Below are positions 8,419-15,966 of a stretch of 48,823 nt of DNA, piece after piece. The position numbers and the translations under genes are program-made. The notes below the pieces were generated by a model. It saw only the letters and a program-made list of their open reading frames with translations. It had not been told where the DNA came from and did not search any database. The first letter of the stretch is position 1. The number at the start of each line of letters is the position of its first letter. This DNA comes from an uncultured Pelagibacteraceae bacterium (GTDB lineage: Bacteria > Pseudomonadota > Alphaproteobacteria > Pelagibacterales > Pelagibacteraceae): assembly GCA_902627745.1 (NCBI GenBank), contig CACOKG010000005.1:1-48823 (forward strand). The letters are read 5' to 3'.

Positions 8419-9765
8419 ATGAGCTCAGAAAAAAGAACCTCTGTACCTAATTCACTCAATGAACATTGGATGCCTTTTACATCCAATAAGGATTTTAAGG
8501 AAAATCCAAAATTAATAGTTGAGGCTAAGGGTGTCTATTTAAAAAATCATCATGGTAAAACACAAATAGATGCTAGTTCTGGATTATTTTGTAATCCCTT
8601 AGGTCACGGAAGAAAAGAAATTATTGAGGCAATAACAAATCAATTAAATACTTTGGATTATTGTCAACCATTTCAACAAGGATTTGGTGGTTCATTCGAG
8701 CTAGCTACTAGAATTTCAAAACATACTCCAGGAAATTTAAATAAAATTTTTTATACGATATGTGGATCTACTGCAGTTGAAACTGCAATAAAAATTAGCA
8801 TTGCTTATCATAAAGCAAGAGGTGAAGGACAAAGATTTAGATTTGTAGGAAGAGAGCGTGCTTATCACGGAATGAATATAGGAGCAACATCAGTGGGTGG
8901 AATGATTAATAATGTCAAAGCATATGCAAGTGTGCTTATGCCAGGCGTTGTTCATATGAGACATACACATTTAGATGAACATAAGTTTATATCAGGTCAA
9001 CCTGAGACAGGCGCTGAGATTGCAAATGACCTTGAGAGAATTTGTACTAATTTTGGTTCTGAAAATATAGCAGCTTGCATTGTTGAACCTATTGCTGGCT
9101 CAACAGGAACCTTAGTTCCACCAGTTGGGTATTTACAAAGACTAAGAGAACTTTGTGATAAACATAATATTTTGTTAATCTTTGATGAAGTTATTACTGG
9201 TTGGGGAAGAACAGGGTCGGCTTTTGGAGCACAAGAGTTTGGAGTAACTCCAGATATAATGACGATGGCGAAAGCAACAACTAATGGAATTGTTCCATTT
9301 GGTGTTGTTGCCTGTAAGGAAGAAATTTATGATGCGGTGATGGATAATTCTCCAAAAGGTGCAATAGAATTATTTCACGGATATACTTATTCAGGTATTC
9401 CAGTTTCAGTTGCTGCAGCATTAGCTGTGCAGGATATTTTTGAAAAGGATGATATTTTTAATAGAGCAAAAGAACTTGCCCCGTATTTTCAAGAAGGATT
9501 ATTTTCACTAAAAGATATTGATGTAGTTGACAATATAAGAGGCTATGGAATGATGGGTGGTATTGATATCAAAATGGATGGAAGACCTGGAAAAGCAGGT
9601 TTGGCTACTTTTAAACATTGCTATGATGCTGGGGTAAATTTCAAAGCTACAGGTGATTGTTTAATTATAGCACCAATGTTTATTTGTGAAAAAAAACATA
9701 TTGATGAAATAATTGATAAACTTAGAACTGGAATTACCAATTACGCAAAAAGTAAAAAGAACTAA
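8419..9765 (+). CDS. tpa: Class III aminotransferase, probably taurine(omega-amino acid)--pyruvate type
   Basis: A PLP enzyme of 448 aa in the class III family. The start HWMPFTSNKDFKENP and SSGLFCNPLGHGR resemble omega-amino acid:pyruvate transaminases; PLP residues are the Asp in IFDEVITGWGRTG (about 256) and Lys in TMAKATTNG (about 285). It would move the amino group of taurine, beta-alanine or a similar terminal amine to pyruvate, giving alanine plus an aldehyde (sulfoacetaldehyde from taurine). It is divergent from tauABC and 9 bases before alanine dehydrogenase, which regenerates pyruvate. The aminotransferase family is certain, taurine as substrate is inferred from this context; beta-alanine is the main alternative. 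Confidence 0.75.
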   Translation: MSSEKRTSVPNSLNEHWMPFTSNKDFKENPKLIVEAKGVYLKNHHGKTQIDASSGLFCNPLGHGRKEIIEAITNQLNTLDYCQPFQQGFGGSFELATRISKHTPGNLNKIFYTICGSTAVETAIKISIAYHKARGEGQRFRFVGRERAYHGMNIGATSVGGMINNVKAYASVLMPGVVHMRHTHLDEHKFISGQPETGAEIANDLERICTNFGSENIAACIVEPIAGSTGTLVPPVGYLQRLRELCDKHNILLIFDEVITGWGRTGSAFGAQEFGVTPDIMTMAKATTNGIVPFGVVACKEEIYDAVMDNSPKGAIELFHGYTYSGIPVSVAAALAVQDIFEKDDIFNRAKELAPYFQEGLFSLKDIDVVDNIRGYGMMGGIDIKMDGRPGKAGLATFKHCYDAGVNFKATGDCLIIAPMFICEKKHIDEIIDKLRTGITNYAKSKKN

Positions 9766-9774
9766 ATTTCGTCA

Positions 9775-10893
9775 ATGAAAATTGGTGTACCTAAAGAAAT
9801 CAAACCTCAAGAAAATAGAATTGGTCTAACTCCTGAGAGTGTAAAAACTCTTGTCTCAGAAGGCCACGAAGTTTTTGTAGAAAATAATGGTGGTTTTGAA
9901 GCTGGTTTTGACAATGACCAATATAAAAAAGCTGGCGCAAAGATAGTGGAACAAGCTTCAGATATTTTTAATGATGCTGAAATAATTGTCAAAGTTAAAG
10001 AACCTCAAAAAGTCGAGGTCGAAATGATTAGAGAAAATCAAATTGTTTATACTTATCTTCACTTAGCTGCAGCAAAAGAATTAACTGAGGGTTTAGTAAA
10101 AACAAAAAGTATAAATATTGCTTATGAAACTGTAACAGATGATAATGGTCGACTTCCATTGCTCGCCCCTATGAGTGCAGTAGCAGGTCGTATGTCAGTC
10201 CAAGCTGGAGCACATTGTTTAGAAAAAAATCAAAAGGGCAGAGGGATATTACTTGGAGGAGCTCCTGGTGGAGAGCCGGCTAATGTTTTGATTTTAGGTG
10301 GAGGAGTTGTTGGCGAGAATGCAGCAACTATAGCAACTGGAATGAGAGCAAAAGTTCATATTGTAGATAAATCCGAGGCAAGATTGAACCAATTAGTTAA
10401 AATATTTGGAGATAAAATAATTCCAGAACAAAGTGACAAAATAGATTTAAAAAATTTAGTTTCTGAGGCGGATCTAATAGTAGGTGGTGTTTTAATTCCT
10501 GGAGCAGAAGCACCAAAATTGGTAACTAAAGATATGCTTAAACTTATGAAAAGAGGTTCGGTTATTGTTGATGTTGCAATTGACCAGGGCGGATGTGTAG
10601 AGACAAGTAAACCTACAACCTTTGGAGACCCAACTTTTATAGTCGATGATGTTATTCATTATTGTGTAGCAAATATGCCTGGTGGAGTCCCAAGAACTTC
10701 AACTTTTGCATTAAATAAAGCAACTCTTCCTTATTTAGTTAAATTAGCTAACAAAGGTTATCAGAAAGCTTTAGGTGAAGATAAAAACTTTTTAGCAGGA
10801 TTGAATGTTCATAAGGGTCATGTAACCTATAAAGCGGTTGCAGATGTTTTTGGACATGAATATGTTAATCCAGGAGAAGCAATCAGAAATTAA
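9775..10893 (+). CDS. ald: Alanine dehydrogenase
   Basis: The N-terminus MKIGVPKEIKPQENRIGLTP, IVKVKEPQ with the substrate lysine, YTYLHLAA with the catalytic histidine, the NAD-binding stretch VLILGGGVVGENAA and VDVAIDQGGCVETS identify NAD-dependent L-alanine dehydrogenase; 372 aa is the usual length. It oxidatively deaminates alanine to pyruvate and ammonium. Placed just after a pyruvate-dependent aminotransferase, it closes the cycle: amino nitrogen of the imported amine is released as ammonium and the pyruvate acceptor is recovered. The next gene starts 4 bases downstream, so the three form one operon. Confidence 0.95.
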   Translation: MKIGVPKEIKPQENRIGLTPESVKTLVSEGHEVFVENNGGFEAGFDNDQYKKAGAKIVEQASDIFNDAEIIVKVKEPQKVEVEMIRENQIVYTYLHLAAAKELTEGLVKTKSINIAYETVTDDNGRLPLLAPMSAVAGRMSVQAGAHCLEKNQKGRGILLGGAPGGEPANVLILGGGVVGENAATIATGMRAKVHIVDKSEARLNQLVKIFGDKIIPEQSDKIDLKNLVSEADLIVGGVLIPGAEAPKLVTKDMLKLMKRGSVIVDVAIDQGGCVETSKPTTFGDPTFIVDDVIHYCVANMPGGVPRTSTFALNKATLPYLVKLANKGYQKALGEDKNFLAGLNVHKGHVTYKAVADVFGHEYVNPGEAIRN

Positions 10894-10897
10894 TTAA

Positions 10898-13342
10898 ATG
10901 GAAAAAAAACTTCCAAGTAGCACCAAAGTTGTTGTGATAGGAGGTGGAGTGGTAGGTTGCTCTGTTGCTTATCATTTAGCTAAATTTGGATGGAAAGACA
11001 CAGTTCTCTTAGAGAGAGATCAATTAACATCAGGCACAACTTGGCATGCAGCAGGACTTGTTAGTCAATTAGGTCCTTCAGCAGCAATTACTAAAATTAG
11101 AAAATACACATTAGATTTATATAAAGAGCTTGAGAAAAAAGTTGATCATTCAGCTGGATTAAGATTAAACGGCGCTCTTTCAATAGCGGAAACAAAAGGT
11201 AGATGGCAAGAACTACAAAGACAAGCAACAACAGCTCAGCTTTATGATGTTGATGTAAGAATTTTAGATAAAAATCAAATTAAAAAAGATTATCCAATTG
11301 TAAATACCGAAAATGTTATTGGTGGAATTTTAATGCCAGGTGATGGTGCAGCTGATCCCTCAGGAGTAACTCACATGTTAGCTAAAGCAGCAAGACAAGA
11401 GGGTGCACAAATTTTTGAGAAGTCACCGGTTGAGGAAGTTTTGACTAAAGATGGAAAAATTTCTGGTGTAAAAGTAAATGGTCAAAAAATTGATTGTGAA
11501 TATATTGTTTTAGCCTCAGGAATGTGGTCAAGACAAATAGGGGAAAAAGCTGGAGTAAGTATACCGCTTTATCCAGCGGAGCATTTTTATATAATAACAG
11601 AGCCAATAGAAAATTTATCAAAAACTTTACCAGTAGTGAGAGATTTTGATAACAGAACATATATTAAAGAAGATGCTGGAAAGATACTTGTTGGTATATT
11701 TGAAGGAAATTCAATTCCTGCCTGGGATAAAACAAACAAAGTTCCAGAAGATTTTTCTTTTGGTGAATTTCAAGAAAATTTTGAGCATTTTGAGCCCTAT
11801 TTAGCATCAGCTATTAAAAGATTTCCAGTTTTAGAAAAGGCAGGAATTAGAAAATTTTTTTCAGGTCCAGAATCTTTTACGCCTGATACAAATACATTAT
11901 TAGGAGAAGTGCCAGAGATCAAAAATTTTTTTGTATGCTGTGGTTTAAATAGTATTGGAATTGGTAGTGGTGGTGGTGTTGGAAAAGTAACAGCAGAATG
12001 GTTGATGACAGGTCATATTAATGAGGATATTTTTTGTTATGATATTAAAAGATTTCAAAAATTTCATTCGGAACTAGGATTTATAAAAAAAAGAATTACC
12101 GAGTCGTTAGGTGACTTATATGGAATGCACTGGCCATTTAAGCAACATAAGACCTCAAGAAATATTAAAATACTTCCTTATCATGATGAATTAAAAAGTT
12201 TTGGGGCATGCTTTGGGGTTTCAGGTGGTTATGAAAGACCAATGTGGTTTGCCCTTGATGGTGAAATTTCAAGCTATAAATATAGTTATAATTATCAAAA
12301 TTGGTATCCATCCGCAGAGTACGAGACGAGTAATACAATAAAAAATGTAGGTTTATTTGATCTTACACCTTTTTCAAAATTTGAAGTTAAGTCAGAAATG
12401 GCACACCAAGAATTACAAAAAATTTGCTCGGCTAATATTAAAAAAGAAATTGGAAAATGTACTTATACACATATGCTAAATACTGACGGGGGTATTGAGA
12501 CCGACCTGACAGTAGTTTGTATTGATGATAATCATTTTAGAATTATTAGTTCAGCAGCAACAAGAGAAAGAGATAAGTTTCATATTAGAAAGCACCTTTC
12601 AGATAATATTGATTTAATAGATGTAACTGATGATTATTGTGTTTTAGGTTTGTTTGGGCCGAAAAGTCGAGAACTAATGAAAACTTTAAGTGATGATAAT
12701 TTTGATAATGAAGAATTTAAATTTGGGACTGCAAAATATATTAAGATTAATGGAATAAATATTTGGGCACAAAGATTGTCTTATGTTGGTGAATTAGGTT
12801 ACGAATTATATGTAAAATTTAATCAGTCAAAAAAAATTTATGAATCAATAATTGCAAAGGGCAAGGATTTTAATCTATCTAATTGTGGCATGCATGCCAT
12901 GGATATTATGAGAATGGAAAGTGGATTTTTACACTGGGGTCATGATATCTCACCTGAAGAAAACCAGTATCAAGCTGGTTTATCTTTTACAATTAGCTAT
13001 AACAAAAAAATAGATTTTGTTGGTAAAAAAGCATTAGAGAAAATAAAAAATAATAAAATTAAAAGTAGATTTGCAATGTTTACACTTAAAGAAAGTAAAC
13101 CAGGAGAACCATTATTGCTTCATGATGAACCAATTTACATGGAGGATGAAATTATAGGAAGATCAACTTCTGGAAACTATTCATTCAATTTTAAAAAAAA
13201 TTTAGTTTTCGGATATATTAAAAATGATTTTACAGATGAGGAACTAAACTCTAAAAATTTATTTATCGAAGTTGAGAAAAAAAAATATCCCATATTATTT
13301 CAATTAAAGCCCCTAAAACGAACAGATTTTAAAAATTCCTGA
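10898..13342 (+). CDS. DMGDH/sarcosine-dehydrogenase-like flavoprotein with GcvT domain
   Basis: The first ~370 residues are a DAO-type FAD oxidoreductase (VVVIGGGVVGCSVAYHLA; TSGTTWHAAGL, where the His at about 50 matches the covalent FAD site of dimethylglycine dehydrogenase). A linker region follows (about 375-470), then a GcvT/aminomethyltransferase fold that binds tetrahydrofolate. Such proteins remove N-methyl groups from amines as methylene-THF. Length (814 aa) is normal. Substrate is unknown: dimethylglycine or sarcosine are usual, but linkage to the aminotransferase and ald genes also makes an N-methylated taurine or other N-methyl amine possible. Its stop abuts the convergent BASS gene with no spacing. 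Confidence 0.88.
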   Translation: MEKKLPSSTKVVVIGGGVVGCSVAYHLAKFGWKDTVLLERDQLTSGTTWHAAGLVSQLGPSAAITKIRKYTLDLYKELEKKVDHSAGLRLNGALSIAETKGRWQELQRQATTAQLYDVDVRILDKNQIKKDYPIVNTENVIGGILMPGDGAADPSGVTHMLAKAARQEGAQIFEKSPVEEVLTKDGKISGVKVNGQKIDCEYIVLASGMWSRQIGEKAGVSIPLYPAEHFYIITEPIENLSKTLPVVRDFDNRTYIKEDAGKILVGIFEGNSIPAWDKTNKVPEDFSFGEFQENFEHFEPYLASAIKRFPVLEKAGIRKFFSGPESFTPDTNTLLGEVPEIKNFFVCCGLNSIGIGSGGGVGKVTAEWLMTGHINEDIFCYDIKRFQKFHSELGFIKKRITESLGDLYGMHWPFKQHKTSRNIKILPYHDELKSFGACFGVSGGYERPMWFALDGEISSYKYSYNYQNWYPSAEYETSNTIKNVGLFDLTPFSKFEVKSEMAHQELQKICSANIKKEIGKCTYTHMLNTDGGIETDLTVVCIDDNHFRIISSAATRERDKFHIRKHLSDNIDLIDVTDDYCVLGLFGPKSRELMKTLSDDNFDNEEFKFGTAKYIKINGINIWAQRLSYVGELGYELYVKFNQSKKIYESIIAKGKDFNLSNCGMHAMDIMRMESGFLHWGHDISPEENQYQAGLSFTISYNKKIDFVGKKALEKIKNNKIKSRFAMFTLKESKPGEPLLLHDEPIYMEDEIIGRSTSGNYSFNFKKNLVFGYIKNDFTDEELNSKNLFIEVEKKKYPILFQLKPLKRTDFKNS

Positions 13343-14191
13343 TTAAGATTGATTTCTTAAAATGTAAATAAAAAGGAATCCAGTTATATACATTATTAAT
13401 GCATAAGCAGCAGTGGGTATTACGTATGTAACATCATTAAAAATTTGTGTTGCAACAAACACAGCTAAAGTTCCATTTTGTAGCCCACATTCTAAGGAAA
13501 TACATTTTTTTTGAGCAGTGGCAGTTACAAAACTTTGAGCTATAAAATATGCTAAAGTCATCATTGATACATTTAAAATTAAAACAGCTATTCCAGCTTG
13601 AGCAAGATATGAGAAAATATTTTCTCTTTCTTCAATCCAAATAGCAGCAAAGACAATTAAAAATAAAAATCCGGTAATTTTGTTTACTATATTTATTTTA
13701 GATGAAATAAAATTATCTGCTAATTTTCTTATAATCATACCTATGATAACTGGCACAGTTACGACTAATGCCATTTTTAATGCAATGCCTGTCATGCTTA
13801 TATTTTTAGAAATATCATCAACCCCCATTAAATTTGCAGAAGTAAAGACGATGAAGGGTACAGAAATAATACTTATTAAACTACCAACTGCTGTTAAAGA
13901 AATTGATAGTGCAACATCACCATTTGCAAATTTTGTTAAAACATTGGAGGTTACTCCTCCAGGGGCAGCAGCAATAATCATCAAACCTAAAGCTATTTCA
14001 ATTGGCAACCTTAAAACTAAAACTATGATATATGCAACTATTGGTAAAAGAATTAATTGACAAATAATTCCTATAGAAAAATCTTTTGGAGATGTAATTA
14101 CTCTTTTGAAGTCTGCTAAAGTTAAACCAAGTCCAAGTCCTAACATTATCAAAGCTAATGCAATTGGTGCAATAGACGTTACTATATCCAT
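13343..14191 (-). CDS. Bile acid:sodium symporter (BASS) family transporter
   Basis: An integral membrane protein of 282 aa with eight or nine hydrophobic helices. Conserved family stretches include LGLGLTLADFKR, PGGVTSNVLTKFANGDVALS with the sodium-site crossover region, and ECGLQNGTLAVFVATQIF. BASS proteins are sodium-coupled importers of organic anions (bile acids, pyruvate, pantoate and others). The substrate is not evident; context between a methylamine flavoprotein and an unfamiliar regulator does not settle it. I use the ATG at 14191; the longer frame to 14204 in the ORF track is in a different reading frame. Confidence 0.88.
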   Translation of the reverse strand: MDIVTSIAPIALALIMLGLGLGLTLADFKRVITSPKDFSIGIICQLILLPIVAYIIVLVLRLPIEIALGLMIIAAAPGGVTSNVLTKFANGDVALSISLTAVGSLISIISVPFIVFTSANLMGVDDISKNISMTGIALKMALVVTVPVIIGMIIRKLADNFISSKINIVNKITGFLFLIVFAAIWIEERENIFSYLAQAGIAVLILNVSMMTLAYFIAQSFVTATAQKKCISLECGLQNGTLAVFVATQIFNDVTYVIPTAAYALIMYITGFLFIYILRNQS

Positions 14192-14240
14192 AATTTTCCC
14201 CCAAAAAAAAATATGTTACTTTTTAACAAAAATATTAATT

Positions 14241-15209
14241 TTATGAAATAGTAATAAGGTTGAGTATTTTACGCAAAAATTTTGCTTTATTTTTAAATAT
14301 TTCTCTTTGATAGGGTAAAACCGCCTTTGTATTAAAACCAGTAAGAACATATTGCTTTTTTTCATTCAACTTAATGAAATTATTTTTCATTAGATATTTA
14401 CATTTTCTTATAACTGTTGCTCTAGGAATAGTGGTCATATCTGATATTGACATAGCACTAACCCCAGACTCTGATCCCTTACCTTCAATTAAACCTTTAT
14501 TGAAATTTACATAATCTGGAGTTAAAGATTCAACATTTGTACTTTTATAGTTAAAAGCCTGATTCATAGCAATAGTCCCCCAGATATGAAAAGTAGCAAC
14601 ATCTTCGAACATATCATGATAACCTATTACTATTGGGATCTGCATTCGATAAAACCATCTCCAGCAAATACTAAAGTTTTTTTTTATAGTATTTTCAATC
14701 ATCTTATAATCTAGTTTTTTTGAATAAATTTTTTCATTATTCAAAACCTCAGATATTAAGTGTATATATTTTGAAGATGATCTTACTTGTCTCTCGGGTT
14801 TAATTTGAGGGAATACCGAACGATCAATTATAATTTGTTTTTTTTGTCTTTTTAAAACACCTAATTTTTCTAGCTCTAAAACTTTTCGTCTTATAGTCTC
14901 TTTTGGCAATTGGAGTTTTTCACAAAGCTCAGTTATGCTAAATTTATCTATTTGAAGATTTGATTTGGAATAAAATTGATCAAAGGTATATTGGATATTC
15001 ATTTGATCATAAAACTGCAAAGTCTTTTCAACTAAAGAAATGATAATTAAGTATTTATAATGATCTTTAAACGCTGAATAGGTATTGTTCATCCAGTTCC
15101 ATTGGTGAACAATCCAATCTCGACCAAGCTGATCGTAATTAGCCATCATCTGATCATAAACCTGATCATCACTTAGAACTTTTGAGAAATCGATTTGTCG
15201 TAGGCTCAT
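14241..15209 (-). CDS. Putative transcriptional regulator with two helix-turn-helix regions
   Basis: The ORF track extends this frame to 15473, but the first 88 codons overlap a plausible opposite-strand gene and look like shadow sequence; I choose the ATG at 15209 (MSLRQIDFSKVLSDD), giving 322 aa. Two segments resemble winged helix-turn-helix units: SITELCEKLQLPKETIRRKVLELEKLGVL (middle) and SISDMTTIPRATVIRKCKYLMKNNFI (C-terminal), each followed by a short beta wing. No known family name comes to mind. It probably regulates itself: a predicted promoter just upstream contains a repeated 13-base motif. Function beyond DNA binding is unknown. Confidence 0.7.
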   Translation of the reverse strand: MSLRQIDFSKVLSDDQVYDQMMANYDQLGRDWIVHQWNWMNNTYSAFKDHYKYLIIISLVEKTLQFYDQMNIQYTFDQFYSKSNLQIDKFSITELCEKLQLPKETIRRKVLELEKLGVLKRQKKQIIIDRSVFPQIKPERQVRSSSKYIHLISEVLNNEKIYSKKLDYKMIENTIKKNFSICWRWFYRMQIPIVIGYHDMFEDVATFHIWGTIAMNQAFNYKSTNVESLTPDYVNFNKGLIEGKGSESGVSAMSISDMTTIPRATVIRKCKYLMKNNFIKLNEKKQYVLTGFNTKAVLPYQREIFKNKAKFLRKILNLITIS

Positions 15210-15224
15210 AATAATTAAAAGGTG

Positions 15225-15253
15225 ATAAGAAACCCAAAATGAACAGGTGTCAA
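15225..15253 (-). promoter_or_regulatory. Predicted promoter of the two-HTH regulator
   Basis: On the minus strand TTGACA (15253-15248) is a perfect -35 box, and 17 bases later TCTTAT (15230-15225) is a four-of-six -10 box, 15 bases before the chosen start codon. One copy of a 13-base direct repeat fills the spacer. The arrangement supports the start at 15209 and suggests autoregulation. Confidence 0.5.
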
Positions 15254-15276
15254 CAAAAAATTGACCCAAAATGAAC
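15232..15276. repeat. Pair of 13-base direct repeats, likely operator
   Basis: ACCCAAAATGAAC occurs at 15232-15244 and again at 15264-15276, exactly 32 bases apart, which is three DNA helical turns. The copies sit in the divergent region between the regulator (minus strand) and the small membrane protein gene (plus strand). A regulator bound to both copies would sit on the same DNA face. Confidence 0.6.
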
Positions 15277-15321
15277 TTTAGGAAAATTGTTCGACTAACA
15301 TTTTGATGTATTAATTCTACT

Positions 15322-15543
15322 ATGAATAATAAAGGCTTTGCAGAGACACATACTAACATCGAGACCCCAAATGATGTTGATGTTGCTGAAAAGCCTTTAA
15401 AAACATTAAAGAAGAGAGTTGATATAAACATACTAAAGTCAAAGCTAGAAGAAACAGAGGCCAAGGAGCTCAAAAAAAATATTTTTATTTTATCGTTACT
15501 GATAATTGGCGTGGGATCTTTTGGGATTTATCTTTCTTTGTAA
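15322..15543 (+). CDS. Small C-terminally anchored membrane protein, tandem copy 1
   Basis: A 73-residue protein not recognised from known families. About 50 hydrophilic residues precede one membrane segment at the very C-terminus (IFILSLLIIGVGSFGIYLSL), so the topology looks like a tail anchor. The juxtamembrane part INILKSKLEETEAKELKK can be aligned with INVLLNRIAVNKKNENRRK of the next gene, suggesting tandem paralogues. It is divergent from the two-HTH regulator and shares its repeat-bearing intergenic region, so it may be a target. The opposite-strand ORF covering it is judged to be the shadow. Confidence 0.65.
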   Translation: MNNKGFAETHTNIETPNDVDVAEKPLKTLKKRVDINILKSKLEETEAKELKKNIFILSLLIIGVGSFGIYLSL

Positions 15544-15583
15544 CAAATTTGCAAAAATCAATTATACGTGATTAAATAAGATT

Positions 15584-15790
15584 ATGAAAAATTCAGGTAT
15601 TAACGTCAAAGAAAAGCTTATAGCGAGATACCTTGAAAAAGATCCACCATCAACTCACTCAAAAAGTAGCAACATAAATGTTCTTCTTAATAGAATAGCG
15701 GTAAATAAAAAAAATGAAAACAGAAGAAAATTATATTTTTCAGCAGCCGCTTCTACAGGGTTGATTTTATTTGGACTTATCATTTTCTAG
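15584..15790 (+). CDS. Small C-terminally anchored membrane protein, tandem copy 2
   Basis: A 68-residue protein with a basic, hydrophilic N-terminal part and a single C-terminal hydrophobic helix (FSAAASTGLILFGLIIF). It lies 40 bases after a similar small protein and the two probably form one transcript. Residues 8-17 (VKEKLIARYL) match, position for position, the N-terminus of the gene at 46328 (VKQKLVAKYL). No function is known; a cytoplasm-facing adaptor anchored in the inner membrane is a guess from topology only. Confidence 0.65.
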   Translation: MKNSGINVKEKLIARYLEKDPPSTHSKSSNINVLLNRIAVNKKNENRRKLYFSAAASTGLILFGLIIF

Positions 15791-15844
15791 GTAAATATTA
15801 GTTAATTTTCCTTAAATTTATAATTTCTGCTCGATTAATAAATA

Positions 15845-15872
15845 TTGAATCAAATTATTAAACTATTATAAA
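15845..15872 (+). promoter_or_regulatory. Predicted tRNA-Met promoter
   Basis: TTGAAT (15845-15850) and TATAAA (15867-15872) with a 16-base spacer place a transcription start a few bases before the tRNA at 15884. The rest of the 93-base gap before the tRNA is plain AT-rich sequence. Confidence 0.5.
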
Positions 15873-15883
15873 TCTCATCAAAT

Positions 15884-15960
15884 GGCGGGGTAGCTCAGTT
15901 GGTTAGAGCGCGGGACTCATAAGCCCGAGGTCAGTGGTTCGATCCCACTTCCCGCTACCA
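15884..15960 (+). tRNA. tRNA-Met (CAT anticodon, elongator type)
   Basis: All cloverleaf arms fold by eye: acceptor GGCGGGG with TCCCGCT (G-U pairs at both ends), D-stem GCTC/GAGC, anticodon loop CTCATAA, T-stem AGTGG/CCACT around TTCGATC, and an encoded CCA end. The anticodon is CAT. The acceptor begins with a G-U pair rather than the 1-72 mismatch of initiator tRNA, so elongator Met is favoured; a lysidine-modified Ile2 tRNA cannot be fully excluded. One oddity: position 31 (A) faces position 39 (G) instead of the usual A-U. It is a 77-base gene ending 6 bases before the stop of a convergent gene. Confidence 0.93.
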
Positions 15961-15966
15961 AAAAAA

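Noticed and set aside
13680-14060. 126-aa plus-strand ORF opposite the BASS transporter
   Set aside because: It is the antisense shadow of a well-supported membrane protein gene.
15261-15289. Plus-strand promoter starting with TTGACC for the small membrane protein gene
   Set aside because: No acceptable -10 box lies 16-18 bases downstream.
15210-15473. N-terminal 88 codons of the 410-aa minus-strand ORF
   Set aside because: They cover a plausible opposite-strand small membrane protein gene and the repeat-bearing promoter region, and lack resemblance to the rest of the protein; the start at 15209 follows a good promoter.
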